Shown one piece after another: positions 1 to 5,591 of a DNA stretch of 9,774 nucleotides. The notes under the pieces were generated by a model. That model saw only the letters and a list, made by a program, of their open reading frames with translations, was not told the origin of the DNA and did no database searches. Position 1 is the stretch's first letter, and the number at the start of each line of letters is the position of its first letter. Source of the DNA: JBBQIY01 sp964618405 (GTDB lineage: Bacteria > Verrucomicrobiota > Kiritimatiellia > RFP12 > UBA3636); assembly GCA_964618405.1 (NCBI GenBank), contig CAZUAY010000148.1, positions 1 through 9,774 of the forward strand, read 5' to 3'. A program made the position numbers and the translations under genes.

Positions 1-125
1 ACCGAAGGGCGGCACCGCTTTTCGCATGTCTGTCGGCGGCGTATGTCTTCGGCTTCCAAACCCATCGTCTATGCGAGTCAACGGAACGGGGATGCGCCCG
101 ATTACAGTCGGGCGGTTTTGACCAC
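1..125. other. Unresolved window-edge sequence, possibly the 3' end of an upstream gene
   Basis: All three plus-strand frames are open from the edge and close at 119-121 (frame 2), 127-129 (frame 1) and 157-159 (frame 3), so codon structure alone does not decide. Frame 2 contains a stretch reading GGTAFRMSVGGV and stops next to the hairpin at 95-114, which makes it slightly the best candidate for the tail of a gene. No family is recognised. A degenerate tandem similarity of about 16 bases (ATGTCTGTCGG at 27-37 and ATGTCTTCGG at 43-52) is also visible. I do not call a CDS here. Confidence 0.25.
95..119 (+). terminator. Terminator-like hairpin
   Basis: CGCCCGA at 95-101 pairs perfectly with TCGGGCG at 108-114 around a six-base loop TTACAG, followed by GTTTT at 115-119. 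The GC-rich 7-bp stem with a short T run suits a weak rho-independent terminator for an upstream gene. However, the loop plus most of the stem (GCCCGATTACAGTCG, 96-110) recurs at 9755-9769, so this may instead be a member of an intergenic repeat family. Confidence 0.4.
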
Positions 126-154
126 TTGACCTTCCTCACCCTTGTTGCTAATAT
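126..154 (+). promoter_or_regulatory. Putative sigma70-type promoter of the small lipoprotein gene
   Basis: TTGACC at 126-131 matches five of six bases of the -35 consensus. A 17-base spacer leads to TAATAT at 149-154, four of six for the -10 box. The predicted start of transcription near 160 leaves a leader of about 45 bases before the ATG at 207. Prediction by inspection only. Confidence 0.4.
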
Positions 155-206
155 TTAAATTTGAAGTCGCAGATTCACCCTTGTGATGTTTAAACTGGGA
201 AAAACT

Positions 207-509
207 ATGAAAAAAATATTGTACTTTCTTCTCATGCTTGGTCTTTTTTTGTGCTTTACTGGATGCGAAAGCGACTCATTATCTACGAGCGTCTGTTTTG
301 CCAACGATACACGATCGCGAACAGTCGTCGCGGTTTGGGATGGTTTACAATACGCGACACTCAGTCCTGGAGAGACGAGTGTCTACCATGAGACGGACCC
401 GGGACGACACACTCTGCAGTGGTTCAGCACATCGGGGAGGGCCCTAACCTCAATCAGGTGGTACTCGATTGATGAGGGAACTGATATTACAGTAGTCTTA
501 GAAGACTAA
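207..509 (+). CDS. Small predicted lipoprotein of unknown function
   Basis: A 100-residue protein starting MKKILYFLLML. It has a charged n-region (K2, K3), a hydrophobic core (residues 4-18) and a lipobox-like CFTGC ending at C20; G at -1 and T at -2 fit, while F at -3 replaces the usual Leu. The expected outcome is signal peptidase II cleavage and an 80-residue lipid-anchored mature protein. That part is short, rich in Ser, Thr and Tyr, and looks like alternating beta strands, with no recognised domain. The start at 207 is preferred over upstream GTG 183 or ATG 186 because the signal peptide begins there and GGGA (197-200) lies six bases ahead. It is monocistronic with its own promoter-like sequence at 126-154, and converges on the DeoR gene. 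I do not recognise a family; the role at the envelope is inferred only from the signal peptide. Confidence 0.6.
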   Translation: MKKILYFLLMLGLFLCFTGCESDSLSTSVCFANDTRSRTVVAVWDGLQYATLSPGETSVYHETDPGRHTLQWFSTSGRALTSIRWYSIDEGTDITVVLED

Positions 510-532
510 TTCCTTCTACAGATAACGAGATG

Positions 533-574
533 GAGTACGAGGACGAGGACCGCGCTGCTGAGTACGAGGACGAT
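533..574. repeat. Hexamer-type GAGTAC/GAGGAC repeat between convergent genes
   Basis: The 14-mer GAGTACGAGGACGA occurs at 533-546 and again at 560-573. Inside it the units GAGTAC and GAGGAC alternate with period six, interrupted by CGCGCTGCT. It fills most of the 71-base gap between the stop of the lipoprotein gene (509) and the stop of the regulator (581). It does not form an obvious terminator stem for either gene. It appears to be a simple-sequence intergenic repeat of a different class from those at 2911 and 9453. Confidence 0.7.
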
Positions 575-580
575 TGCACC

Positions 581-1339
581 TCAATGCACCACGACGTTGG
601 ATTGCCGCAAGGCTTTTTGGTAATCCTCGGGGAGGGGCTGGTCGGTAATGAGCGTCTGGATGTTCTGAAGCCTTGCAAAGGTGTAGGGCATGCTGTTGTT
701 GACCTTGCTGGAGTCCATCAGGACAATGACATGTTGCGCCTTTTTCACGATGAGCTTTTTAAGTTCGGCTTCGTAATAATCGCCACAAGTGAACCCGCTG
801 GTAAGAGAAAATGCACTGGCCGCCATAAACGCAAGGTCAATGTTTAAAGACTTTACATACTCTACAGCGTTGAAGCCCGAAAGTGTGAGCGTTTCGCGGT
901 CGAGCTGACCTCCCGTTAGGTTGATCTTGACGTTCGCATTCTTTACGAGTTCCATCGCGATGTTCGGAGCTGCCGTGAGGACAAAAAGAGATTCGTCTGG
1001 AATCCGCTGAGCAAACCCCATACAGGTGGTTCCCGAGTCGATGTAAATCGACCGCCCTGGCGAAAGGAGTGTCAATGCCTTACGGGCAATTTCCATCTTC
1101 GCTTCTGTATGCTCCGCCTGACGTTGCGTGTAAGCGGCCTCCTTGAGCAATGAGAGATGGGCAATCGACTTGGCACCGCCGCGGATGCGAATGATGTGAC
1201 CCATGCGTTCCAGTTGTTCGAGATCGCGCCGAAGCGTCATGCTGGAGACTTCTGGGTGCTGTGCGCCAAGCTCCAAAAGGCTGACTTCGCCCTTGGATTG
1301 AATGAACGTGTTGACTTCATCGCGACGATTTGTGGCCAT
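581..1339 (-). CDS. DeoR/GlpR-family transcriptional regulator
   Basis: A 252-residue protein, the normal length for the family. Residues about 5-57 form the DeoR winged helix-turn-helix; the recognition segment MTLRRDLEQLERMGHIIRIR (34-53) and following GGA are diagnostic. From about residue 75 comes the sugar-phosphate-binding sensor fold, with DSGTT (101-105), LTGGQLDRET (141-150) and VIVLMDSSKV (204-213). Such proteins usually repress sugar or polyol operons and release DNA when a phosphorylated intermediate binds; the effector here is not predictable. AAGGGAG (minus strand of 1344-1350) lies four bases before the ATG. The gene is transcribed away from the sorE-like operon across a 295-base AT-rich region containing dyad repeats, so control of that operon, and autoregulation, is the natural inference. 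Its 3' end converges on the lipoprotein gene. Confidence 0.9.
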   Translation of the reverse strand: MATNRRDEVNTFIQSKGEVSLLELGAQHPEVSSMTLRRDLEQLERMGHIIRIRGGAKSIAHLSLLKEAAYTQRQAEHTEAKMEIARKALTLLSPGRSIYIDSGTTCMGFAQRIPDESLFVLTAAPNIAMELVKNANVKINLTGGQLDRETLTLSGFNAVEYVKSLNIDLAFMAASAFSLTSGFTCGDYYEAELKKLIVKKAQHVIVLMDSSKVNNSMPYTFARLQNIQTLITDQPLPEDYQKALRQSNVVVH

Positions 1340-1348
1340 AATACTCCC

Positions 1349-1373
1349 TTATAACACAAATTAAAGTGTTAAT
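1349..1373. promoter_or_regulatory. Candidate operator dyad near the regulator start
   Basis: TAACAC (1352-1357) and GTGTTA (1366-1371) form an inverted repeat with an eight-base AT-rich spacer, just upstream of the DeoR start and its ribosome binding site. The left arm extends as TTATAACAC (1349-1357), whose complement appears as GTGTTATAA at 1518-1526. The right arm extends as TTAAAGTGTTAAT (1361-1373), whose complement recurs with one mismatch at 1450-1462. The spaced, repeated half sites suggest binding of an oligomeric repressor and looping. Binding by the neighbouring DeoR protein is inferred. Confidence 0.4.
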
Positions 1374-1449
1374 ATCAAAACAAGTATCATGATATCACAG
1401 GCTTTCATAGATAACAAGCAATAGCTTTAATAGGCTTAACATCAACATA

Positions 1450-1462
1450 ATAAACACTTTAA
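1450..1462. promoter_or_regulatory. Candidate operator half site, inverted copy of 1361-1373
   Basis: ATAAACACTTTAA here matches the reverse complement of TTAAAGTGTTAAT (1361-1373) at 12 of 13 positions. The two sites lie about 89 bases apart centre to centre in the divergent control region. Inferred to be part of the operator set of the adjacent DeoR regulator. Confidence 0.35.
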
Positions 1463-1517
1463 AAGTTGGCAAAATTTTTTCACTCATAAAAATGCAGGTT
1501 TTTAGAAATGTGATGTC

Positions 1518-1527
1518 GTGTTATAAC
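1518..1527. promoter_or_regulatory. Candidate operator GTGTTATAAC
   Basis: GTGTTATAAC contains the perfect palindrome GTTATAAC (1520-1527) and carries the GTGTTA element also found at 1366-1371 and, inverted, at 1352-1357. It lies about 35 bases upstream of the -35 box of the operon promoter, a position compatible with repression by looping together with the sites near 1350-1373. Confidence 0.35.
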
Positions 1528-1559
1528 GGTAAAATATTTGAAAAAAAGTAACATTTTTA

Positions 1560-1590
1560 TGTTAACAAATAACAAATACTATGCTACAAT
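1560..1590 (+). promoter_or_regulatory. Extended -10 promoter of the sorE-like operon with overlapping palindrome
   Basis: TTAACA (1562-1567) is a five-of-six -35 box, followed by a 17-base spacer and TACAAT (1585-1590), a five-of-six -10 box preceded by TGC at 1582-1584, giving an extended -10. Transcription would begin near 1597, about 38 bases before the ATG at 1635. The perfect palindrome TGTTAACA (1560-1567) overlaps the -35 box and shares the TGTTA core of the other putative operators, so repressor binding would directly block polymerase. The placement also argues against translation from ATG 1581, which lies inside the promoter. Confidence 0.6.
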
Positions 1591-1621
1591 CTGACGGCAA
1601 TTTCGATAACCCCTCATTTAT

Positions 1622-1626
1622 AGGAG
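1622..1626 (+). promoter_or_regulatory. Ribosome binding site fixing the sorE-like start
   Basis: AGGAG ends eight bases before ATG 1635. No comparable site precedes the in-frame ATG at 1581, and the protein from 1635 begins in register with SorE-type proteins (MKTKAVRLYG). Confidence 0.7.
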
Positions 1627-1634
1627 TCCCTCAC

Positions 1635-2903
1635 ATGAAAACTAAAGCTGTCAGACTATATGGAAAAGAAGATCTTCGACTCGAGGAATTTGAACTTCCT
1701 GCAATCCAGTCGGATGAAATTCTCGCGAAAGTAATTTCAGATAGCATTTGCATGTCTTCTTATAAAGCGGCGATGCAGGGGACCGATCACAAGCGCGTGC
1801 CGAAGGATGCTGCAACGAATCCCGTCATTATCGGTCATGAATTCTGCGGTGAGATTCTGGAAGTGGGGAGCAAGTGGGCTTCGCAGTTTAAAGTGGGCGA
1901 TCACTTTGCGATCCAGCCCGCGATTAACCACCCCGACAACGTGTACGCCGCACCGGGCTACTCTTTTCCGTTTATTGGTGGTGCGGCCACCTATGTTGTC
2001 ATCCCGGCGAAGGTCATGGAGCGAGGCTGTCTACTCCCTTACACGGGCGAGGCGTTCTACTTCGGTTCCCTCGGTGAGCCCATGTCTTGTATCGTTGGCG
2101 GTTTCAACGTCAACTACCATTACACGCGCCCCGGTAGCTATGAGCACACGATGGGCATCGTCGCGGGAGGCAATATGGCGCTCCTCGCGGGTGTCGGTCC
2201 TATGGGCATTGGCGCGATCGATTTTGCGCTTCATGGCCCGCGCAAGCCTGGACGCCTCGTCGTCACCGACATCGATGCCGCGCGCCTTGCTCGTGCCGCC
2301 TCCATCTATACGGTTGAAGAGGCGAAGCGCTGTGGCGTTGAGCTTATCTACGTCAACACCTCCGGCATGGAGGATGTCGCCGCCGAACTTCTCAAGCTCA
2401 CGGGCGATAAAGGGTATAACGACGTGTATGTCTTCGCCCCAGTCCCTGCCGTGATTGAGCAGGCCGACAAGATTCTCGGCTACGACGGCTGTCTCAACTT
2501 CTTCGCAGGGCCCACGGACCCCACGTTCTCCGCGAAGCTTAACTTCTACAATGTCCACTATAACCTCACGCATCTCGCAGGTAACAGCGGTGGCACGACA
2601 GAGGATCTGATTGAGGCGCTTGAGGTCATGTCTTCTGGCAAGGTTAATCCCTCCGCCATGATCACGCACGTAGGTGGCCTTAACTGCGTGATTGAAACAA
2701 CCTTGCATCTGCCGAAGATCCCCGGCGGTAAAAAACTGATCTACACGCAGATCAAGATGCCACTGGTCGCAATCTCAGATTTCAGAAAACTCGGTGAAGC
2801 GGATCCCGTCTTCGCCGCCTTGGCTGACATCGTGGAGAAGAACAACGGTCTCTGGTGCGCGGCCGCTGAGCGGTATCTGCTGGCGAATGCGGAGGCAATC
2901 TAA
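1635..2903 (+). CDS. sorE: Zinc-type medium-chain dehydrogenase, SorE-like (L-sorbose-1-phosphate reductase)
   Basis: 422 residues. It belongs to the zinc-binding MDR superfamily and resembles Klebsiella-type SorE, which reduces L-sorbose 1-phosphate to D-glucitol 6-phosphate with NAD(P)H. Visible features: C39, H68-E69 (IGHEFCG) and E148 (GEPMSC) as catalytic-zinc candidates; the Rossmann glycine motif GVGPMG at 186-191; acidic D212 and D214 after the second strand (VVTDID). The four-cysteine structural zinc lobe of classical alcohol dehydrogenases is absent, as in SorE. Family-like stretches include VRLYG..DLRLE, NPVIIGHEFCGEI and DGCLNFFAGP. The C-terminal tail (about 385-422) has no motif I recognise. 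It is the first gene of the operon, directly behind the promoter at 1562-1590. Resemblance is from memory of the family; another polyol phosphate or 2,3-butanediol remains possible as substrate. Confidence 0.82.
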   Translation: MKTKAVRLYGKEDLRLEEFELPAIQSDEILAKVISDSICMSSYKAAMQGTDHKRVPKDAATNPVIIGHEFCGEILEVGSKWASQFKVGDHFAIQPAINHPDNVYAAPGYSFPFIGGAATYVVIPAKVMERGCLLPYTGEAFYFGSLGEPMSCIVGGFNVNYHYTRPGSYEHTMGIVAGGNMALLAGVGPMGIGAIDFALHGPRKPGRLVVTDIDAARLARAASIYTVEEAKRCGVELIYVNTSGMEDVAAELLKLTGDKGYNDVYVFAPVPAVIEQADKILGYDGCLNFFAGPTDPTFSAKLNFYNVHYNLTHLAGNSGGTTEDLIEALEVMSSGKVNPSAMITHVGGLNCVIETTLHLPKIPGGKKLIYTQIKMPLVAISDFRKLGEADPVFAALADIVEKNNGLWCAAAERYLLANAEAI

Positions 2904-2910
2904 GGGGGAA

Positions 2911-3046
2911 GTCGCTAGTCGCTAGTGGCTAGTCGCTAGGGGAGAGTTGCGAGTTGTGAGTTGCGAATAGAGTGGTGAGTAGCGAGTTGCGAGTAGTGAG
3001 TTGCGAATAGAGTTGTGAGTTACGAGTGGTGAGTAGAGAGTTGCGA
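2911..3046. repeat. Degenerate heptanucleotide tandem array inside the operon
   Basis: About 18 seven-base units run almost without interruption: four of type GTCGCTA/GTGGCTA (2911-2938), one GGGGAGA, then GTTGCGA, GTTGTGA, GTAGCGA, GTGGTGA, GTAGTGA, GTTACGA and GTAGAGA in mixed order to 3046. Two five-base ATAGA interruptions sit at 2967-2971 and 3007-3011. Base 1-2 (GT) and the final A are nearly constant; positions 3-5 vary. The array fills almost the whole gap between the sorE-like stop (2903) and the next start (3071), and contains no clear promoter or terminator. The same GTCGCTA unit appears again at 9766-9772. Confidence 0.85.
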
Positions 3047-3070
3047 TTTTACAAAGAATGGATCTGAGTG

Positions 3071-4183
3071 ATGAAACAATGGGTTGAAGCTGCCGGAGGC
3101 GTTGAGCACGCAGCAGGAGTAATTGCGCCTGCGATTCGGGCGCTGTTTAAACGAGATGAGCAAGTTCTCGTCTCGTTCGCCGAGAAGAGTCCGTCTGGGG
3201 ATGCCGCTGATCTGACCTTGGTCATCAAGGCGTGCGACACCCTCGATGCGGTTTATGCGAATCTGCAACAGGCCTCAGCACAAGGTGCAAGACCCTGCCA
3301 CATTATTGTTGAAGATGTGGGAGCATTCACCCTGACTGAGCCGTCGAGCAAGCGTGGAACACGTCTCGCTGGACGCATCAGCATGGTCACGGGCGGCGCA
3401 CAAGGATTTGGCGAGGGTATTGCCCGCGAACTCGCCGTCTGCGGTGCGACGCTCGTCATTGCGGATATGAACCTGGCACTGGCTGAGACCGTCGCCGCGT
3501 CGTTGAATGAAAAGCACGGAGCTGGAACGGCGCTTGCGCTTGCAGTCGATGTAGGCGATGAGGCGTCCGTCCAGAACCTGGTCCAACAGACGGTGCTACG
3601 CTTTGGCGGACTCGATCTTCTCGTGAGCAATGCTGGCGTTTTGCGCGCGGGTGGACTTGAGGAAATGACGCTCCAAGCGTTCGAGTTTGTTACGCGCATC
3701 AACTACACGGCGTTTTTCTTGGTAACAAAGTACGCCTCACGTCCGATGAAAATCCAAGCGCGTTTTGATGAAGCCTACACGAGCGATATCGTGCAGATCA
3801 ATTCGAAGTCGGGCCTCGAGGGCTCGAACAAGAATTTCGCCTACGCGGGCGGCAAGTTCGGTGGCATCGGGCTTGTGCAAAGTTTTGCGAAGGAGCTGGT
3901 CGAGCACCGCATTAAAGTTAACGCAATCTGTCCCGGCAACTATTATGAAGGGCCGCTCTGGAACGATCCAGAGAAGGGGCTTTTTGTGCAGTATTTAAAA
4001 GCAGGCAAAGTTCCGGGTGCAAAAACCGTCCAAAACGTGTATGATTTTTACGTAGCAAAGGTTCCGATGCGTCGCGGCTGTTCGCCTTCCGACGTGACGA
4101 AGGCGATCCTGTACTGCGTCGAACAATTGTACGAGACCGGCCAAGCCATTCCTGTGACTGGCGGTCAGAACATGCTAAAATAA
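3071..4183 (+). CDS. srlD: Short-chain dehydrogenase, glucitol-6-phosphate 2-dehydrogenase-like, with N-terminal extension
   Basis: 370 residues from ATG 3071 (GTG 3068 is also possible; no strong ribosome binding site is visible). Residues about 100-370 are a classical SDR: TGGAQGFG cofactor loop at 107-114, NAG at 187-189, and the catalytic set S245, Y258, K262. The C-terminal region, with QINSKSG, YAGGKFGGIGL, the KVPMRRGC block and a TGQ..PVTGGQ end, strongly resembles SrlD/SorD, which oxidises D-glucitol 6-phosphate to fructose 6-phosphate with NAD+. SrlD is near 260 residues, so the first about 100 residues are extra; they contain no motif I recognise. D133 after the second strand (IADMN) suits NAD(H). 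It lies downstream of the sorE-like gene, so the two could act in sequence. An acetoin or butanediol SDR is the main alternative but fits the C-terminus less well. Confidence 0.83.
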   Translation: MKQWVEAAGGVEHAAGVIAPAIRALFKRDEQVLVSFAEKSPSGDAADLTLVIKACDTLDAVYANLQQASAQGARPCHIIVEDVGAFTLTEPSSKRGTRLAGRISMVTGGAQGFGEGIARELAVCGATLVIADMNLALAETVAASLNEKHGAGTALALAVDVGDEASVQNLVQQTVLRFGGLDLLVSNAGVLRAGGLEEMTLQAFEFVTRINYTAFFLVTKYASRPMKIQARFDEAYTSDIVQINSKSGLEGSNKNFAYAGGKFGGIGLVQSFAKELVEHRIKVNAICPGNYYEGPLWNDPEKGLFVQYLKAGKVPGAKTVQNVYDFYVAKVPMRRGCSPSDVTKAILYCVEQLYETGQAIPVTGGQNMLK

Positions 4184-4201
4184 CCAAAGGAAATCTATCT
4201 T

Positions 4202-5590
4202 ATGGCAACACCTATCATTATGCCCCGCCAAGGGCAATCCGTCGAAAGCTGCATTATCGGCAAGTGGCACAAAAAAGAGGGCGATTTAGTCGCCGAGGGC
4301 GATACGCTCTTTACCTACGAAACAGACAAGGCGACGTTCGATGAAACCGCCGCCGTCGCAGGAAGTTTGATCGCCGTGTTTTTTGCCGAAGGTGACGACG
4401 TTCCGTGTCTGACAAACGTTTGCGTCATTGGCAATAAAGGCGAGGATGTGTCCGAGTTTATACCCGAAGGTGCCTCCATAGGGGCACGGCATGCCGTGCC
4501 CGCTAAAGACCCCACGCCTGCACCCGCAGCCGCACCCACAGCCGCCCCGACACCCGCTGCACCCGCCGATTCGCATGCCGTGCCCGCTACAGATGCCGTA
4601 CCGTCCCCACGGGCTAAGCACCTTGCAGAACGCACGGGTGCTGATCTACGCCAGGCACAAGGAACCGGGCCCACAGGACGCATCATCGAGCGCGATGTGC
4701 GCAAGCTCATCGACGAAGGTCGCATGGCCACTCCTGCGGCGGGCGCCCATCCGGCAACCACCGAAGGAACAAGCATTGGCGGCCGCGTGGGTATCGCCGA
4801 TACCACGGCACCAAAGCCTATTGCAGTAGCCGCACCTGCCGCTGCACCCGCAGCCTCCGGAGCCGATTCGTGGACAGAAAAGCACTCTGGCATTCGCAAG
4901 GTTATTGCCCGCTCGATGCACCAATCTCTCTCTTCGATGGCACAGCTTACGCTTAACACCAGTTTCGATGCTACGGAGATCATGGAATTCCGTAAGCGCC
5001 TCAAGCAGGCGAACGAAAAAGGACTCGGCGACAAGGGCTTTGTCTTTGCACAAACTGTACCCACGCTGGGCGACATCCTGCTGTATGCAGTTGCGCGTGT
5101 GCTCCCGAATCATGCTGCCTGCAATGCGCATTACGATGATGAGAAGATGACGTATTTCAAGCACGTCAACCTCGGCGTGGCGATTGACACGCCGCGTGGG
5201 CTCATGGTGCCAACACTTTTTGGTGCTGATCAGCTCAGCTTGCCCGAAGTTTCCAGACAAGTTAAAGAGATGGCGGGCGATTGCCGCAAGGGCACGATCA
5301 ATCCCGACCTTCTGAAAAATGGCACCTTCACCGTAACGAATCTCGGCACCTTCGGTGTTGAATCGTTTACACCGGTCATCAATCCGCCACAGACCTGTAT
5401 CCTCGGTGTATGCAACATCACCACTCGCATGCGCGAGAAAAATGGCGCGGTCGAAACCTATCCAGCGATGGGGCTGTCCCTCACGCTCGATCACCGCGCC
5501 GTCGATGGTGCTCCTGCAGCGCGTATGTTGCAAGAGCTTGTTTCGGTGCTTGAAAACTTCACACTTCTGCTCTTGCAGGGAGGAAAGTAA
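4202..5590 (+). CDS. Dihydrolipoyl acyltransferase, E2 of a 2-oxoacid dehydrogenase complex
   Basis: 462 residues, the structural core of the complex, transferring the acyl group from lipoyl-lysine to CoA. In order: one lipoyl domain (about 1-85; lipoylated lysine K43 in ETDKAT); an Ala/Pro-rich linker (about 90-132); the peripheral-subunit-binding domain (about 133-170, SPRAKHLAERTGADL to GRIIERDV); a second flexible linker (171-222); and the catalytic domain (about 225-462) with GTFTVTNLGTFG (374-385) and the active-site DHRAVDG (430-436; H431, D435). AAAGGAAA (4186-4193) precedes the ATG. Stop and the E3 start are one base apart, implying translational coupling. Substrate cannot be fixed: pyruvate, branched-chain 2-oxoacids and acetoin complexes share this layout. 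The first linker contains a translated palindromic DNA repeat (see 4482-4589), which is unusual for this family. Confidence 0.95.
   Translation: MATPIIMPRQGQSVESCIIGKWHKKEGDLVAEGDTLFTYETDKATFDETAAVAGSLIAVFFAEGDDVPCLTNVCVIGNKGEDVSEFIPEGASIGARHAVPAKDPTPAPAAAPTAAPTPAAPADSHAVPATDAVPSPRAKHLAERTGADLRQAQGTGPTGRIIERDVRKLIDEGRMATPAAGAHPATTEGTSIGGRVGIADTTAPKPIAVAAPAAAPAASGADSWTEKHSGIRKVIARSMHQSLSSMAQLTLNTSFDATEIMEFRKRLKQANEKGLGDKGFVFAQTVPTLGDILLYAVARVLPNHAACNAHYDDEKMTYFKHVNLGVAIDTPRGLMVPTLFGADQLSLPEVSRQVKEMAGDCRKGTINPDLLKNGTFTVTNLGTFGVESFTPVINPPQTCILGVCNITTRMREKNGAVETYPAMGLSLTLDHRAVDGAPAARMLQELVSVLENFTLLLLQGGK
4482..4589 (+). repeat. Palindrome and 17-bp direct repeat translated within the E2 linker
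   Basis: Bases 4482-4501 form a perfect 20-bp palindrome centred between 4491 and 4492 (core GGCACGGCATGCCGTGCC). The 17-mer GCATGCCGTGCCCGCTA occurs at 4489-4505 and again at 4573-4589, and a diverged third copy starts near 4592 (ATGCCGTACC). In the E2 frame these give HAVPA (97-101), HAVPA (125-129) and DAVPS (131-135). Palindromes of this GC-rich style are usually intergenic; here the sequence is in frame and tolerated because it lies in the flexible linker between lipoyl and subunit-binding domains. Confidence 0.75.
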
Positions 5591-5591
5591 G

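Noticed and set aside
493..508. Inverted repeat TAGTCTT / AAGACTA as terminator of the lipoprotein gene
   Set aside because: The loop would be only two bases, the arms are AT-rich, it overlaps the stop codon and no T run follows.
1385..1394. Perfect palindrome TATCATGATA in the control region
   Set aside because: Does not share the TGTTA core of the repeated sites; a ten-base AT-rich palindrome can occur by chance in such sequence.
1581..1634. Upstream in-frame start for the sorE-like gene adding 18 residues
   Set aside because: The ATG overlaps the -10 box region of the best promoter, has no ribosome binding site, and the added residues do not belong to the family alignment.
2031..2708. 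225-residue minus-strand open frame opposite the sorE-like gene
   Set aside because: Fully contained in a well-supported gene with no family resemblance of its own.
2911..3046. CRISPR-like array
   Set aside because: The unit is seven bases, tandem without spacers, and no cas genes are present; it is a simple repeat.
4315..5533. Long minus-strand open frames (253 and 295 residues) opposite the E2 gene
   Set aside because: They are compositional shadows of the E2 frame; E2 shows every domain and active-site residue of its family, and the antisense products have no recognisable domain.
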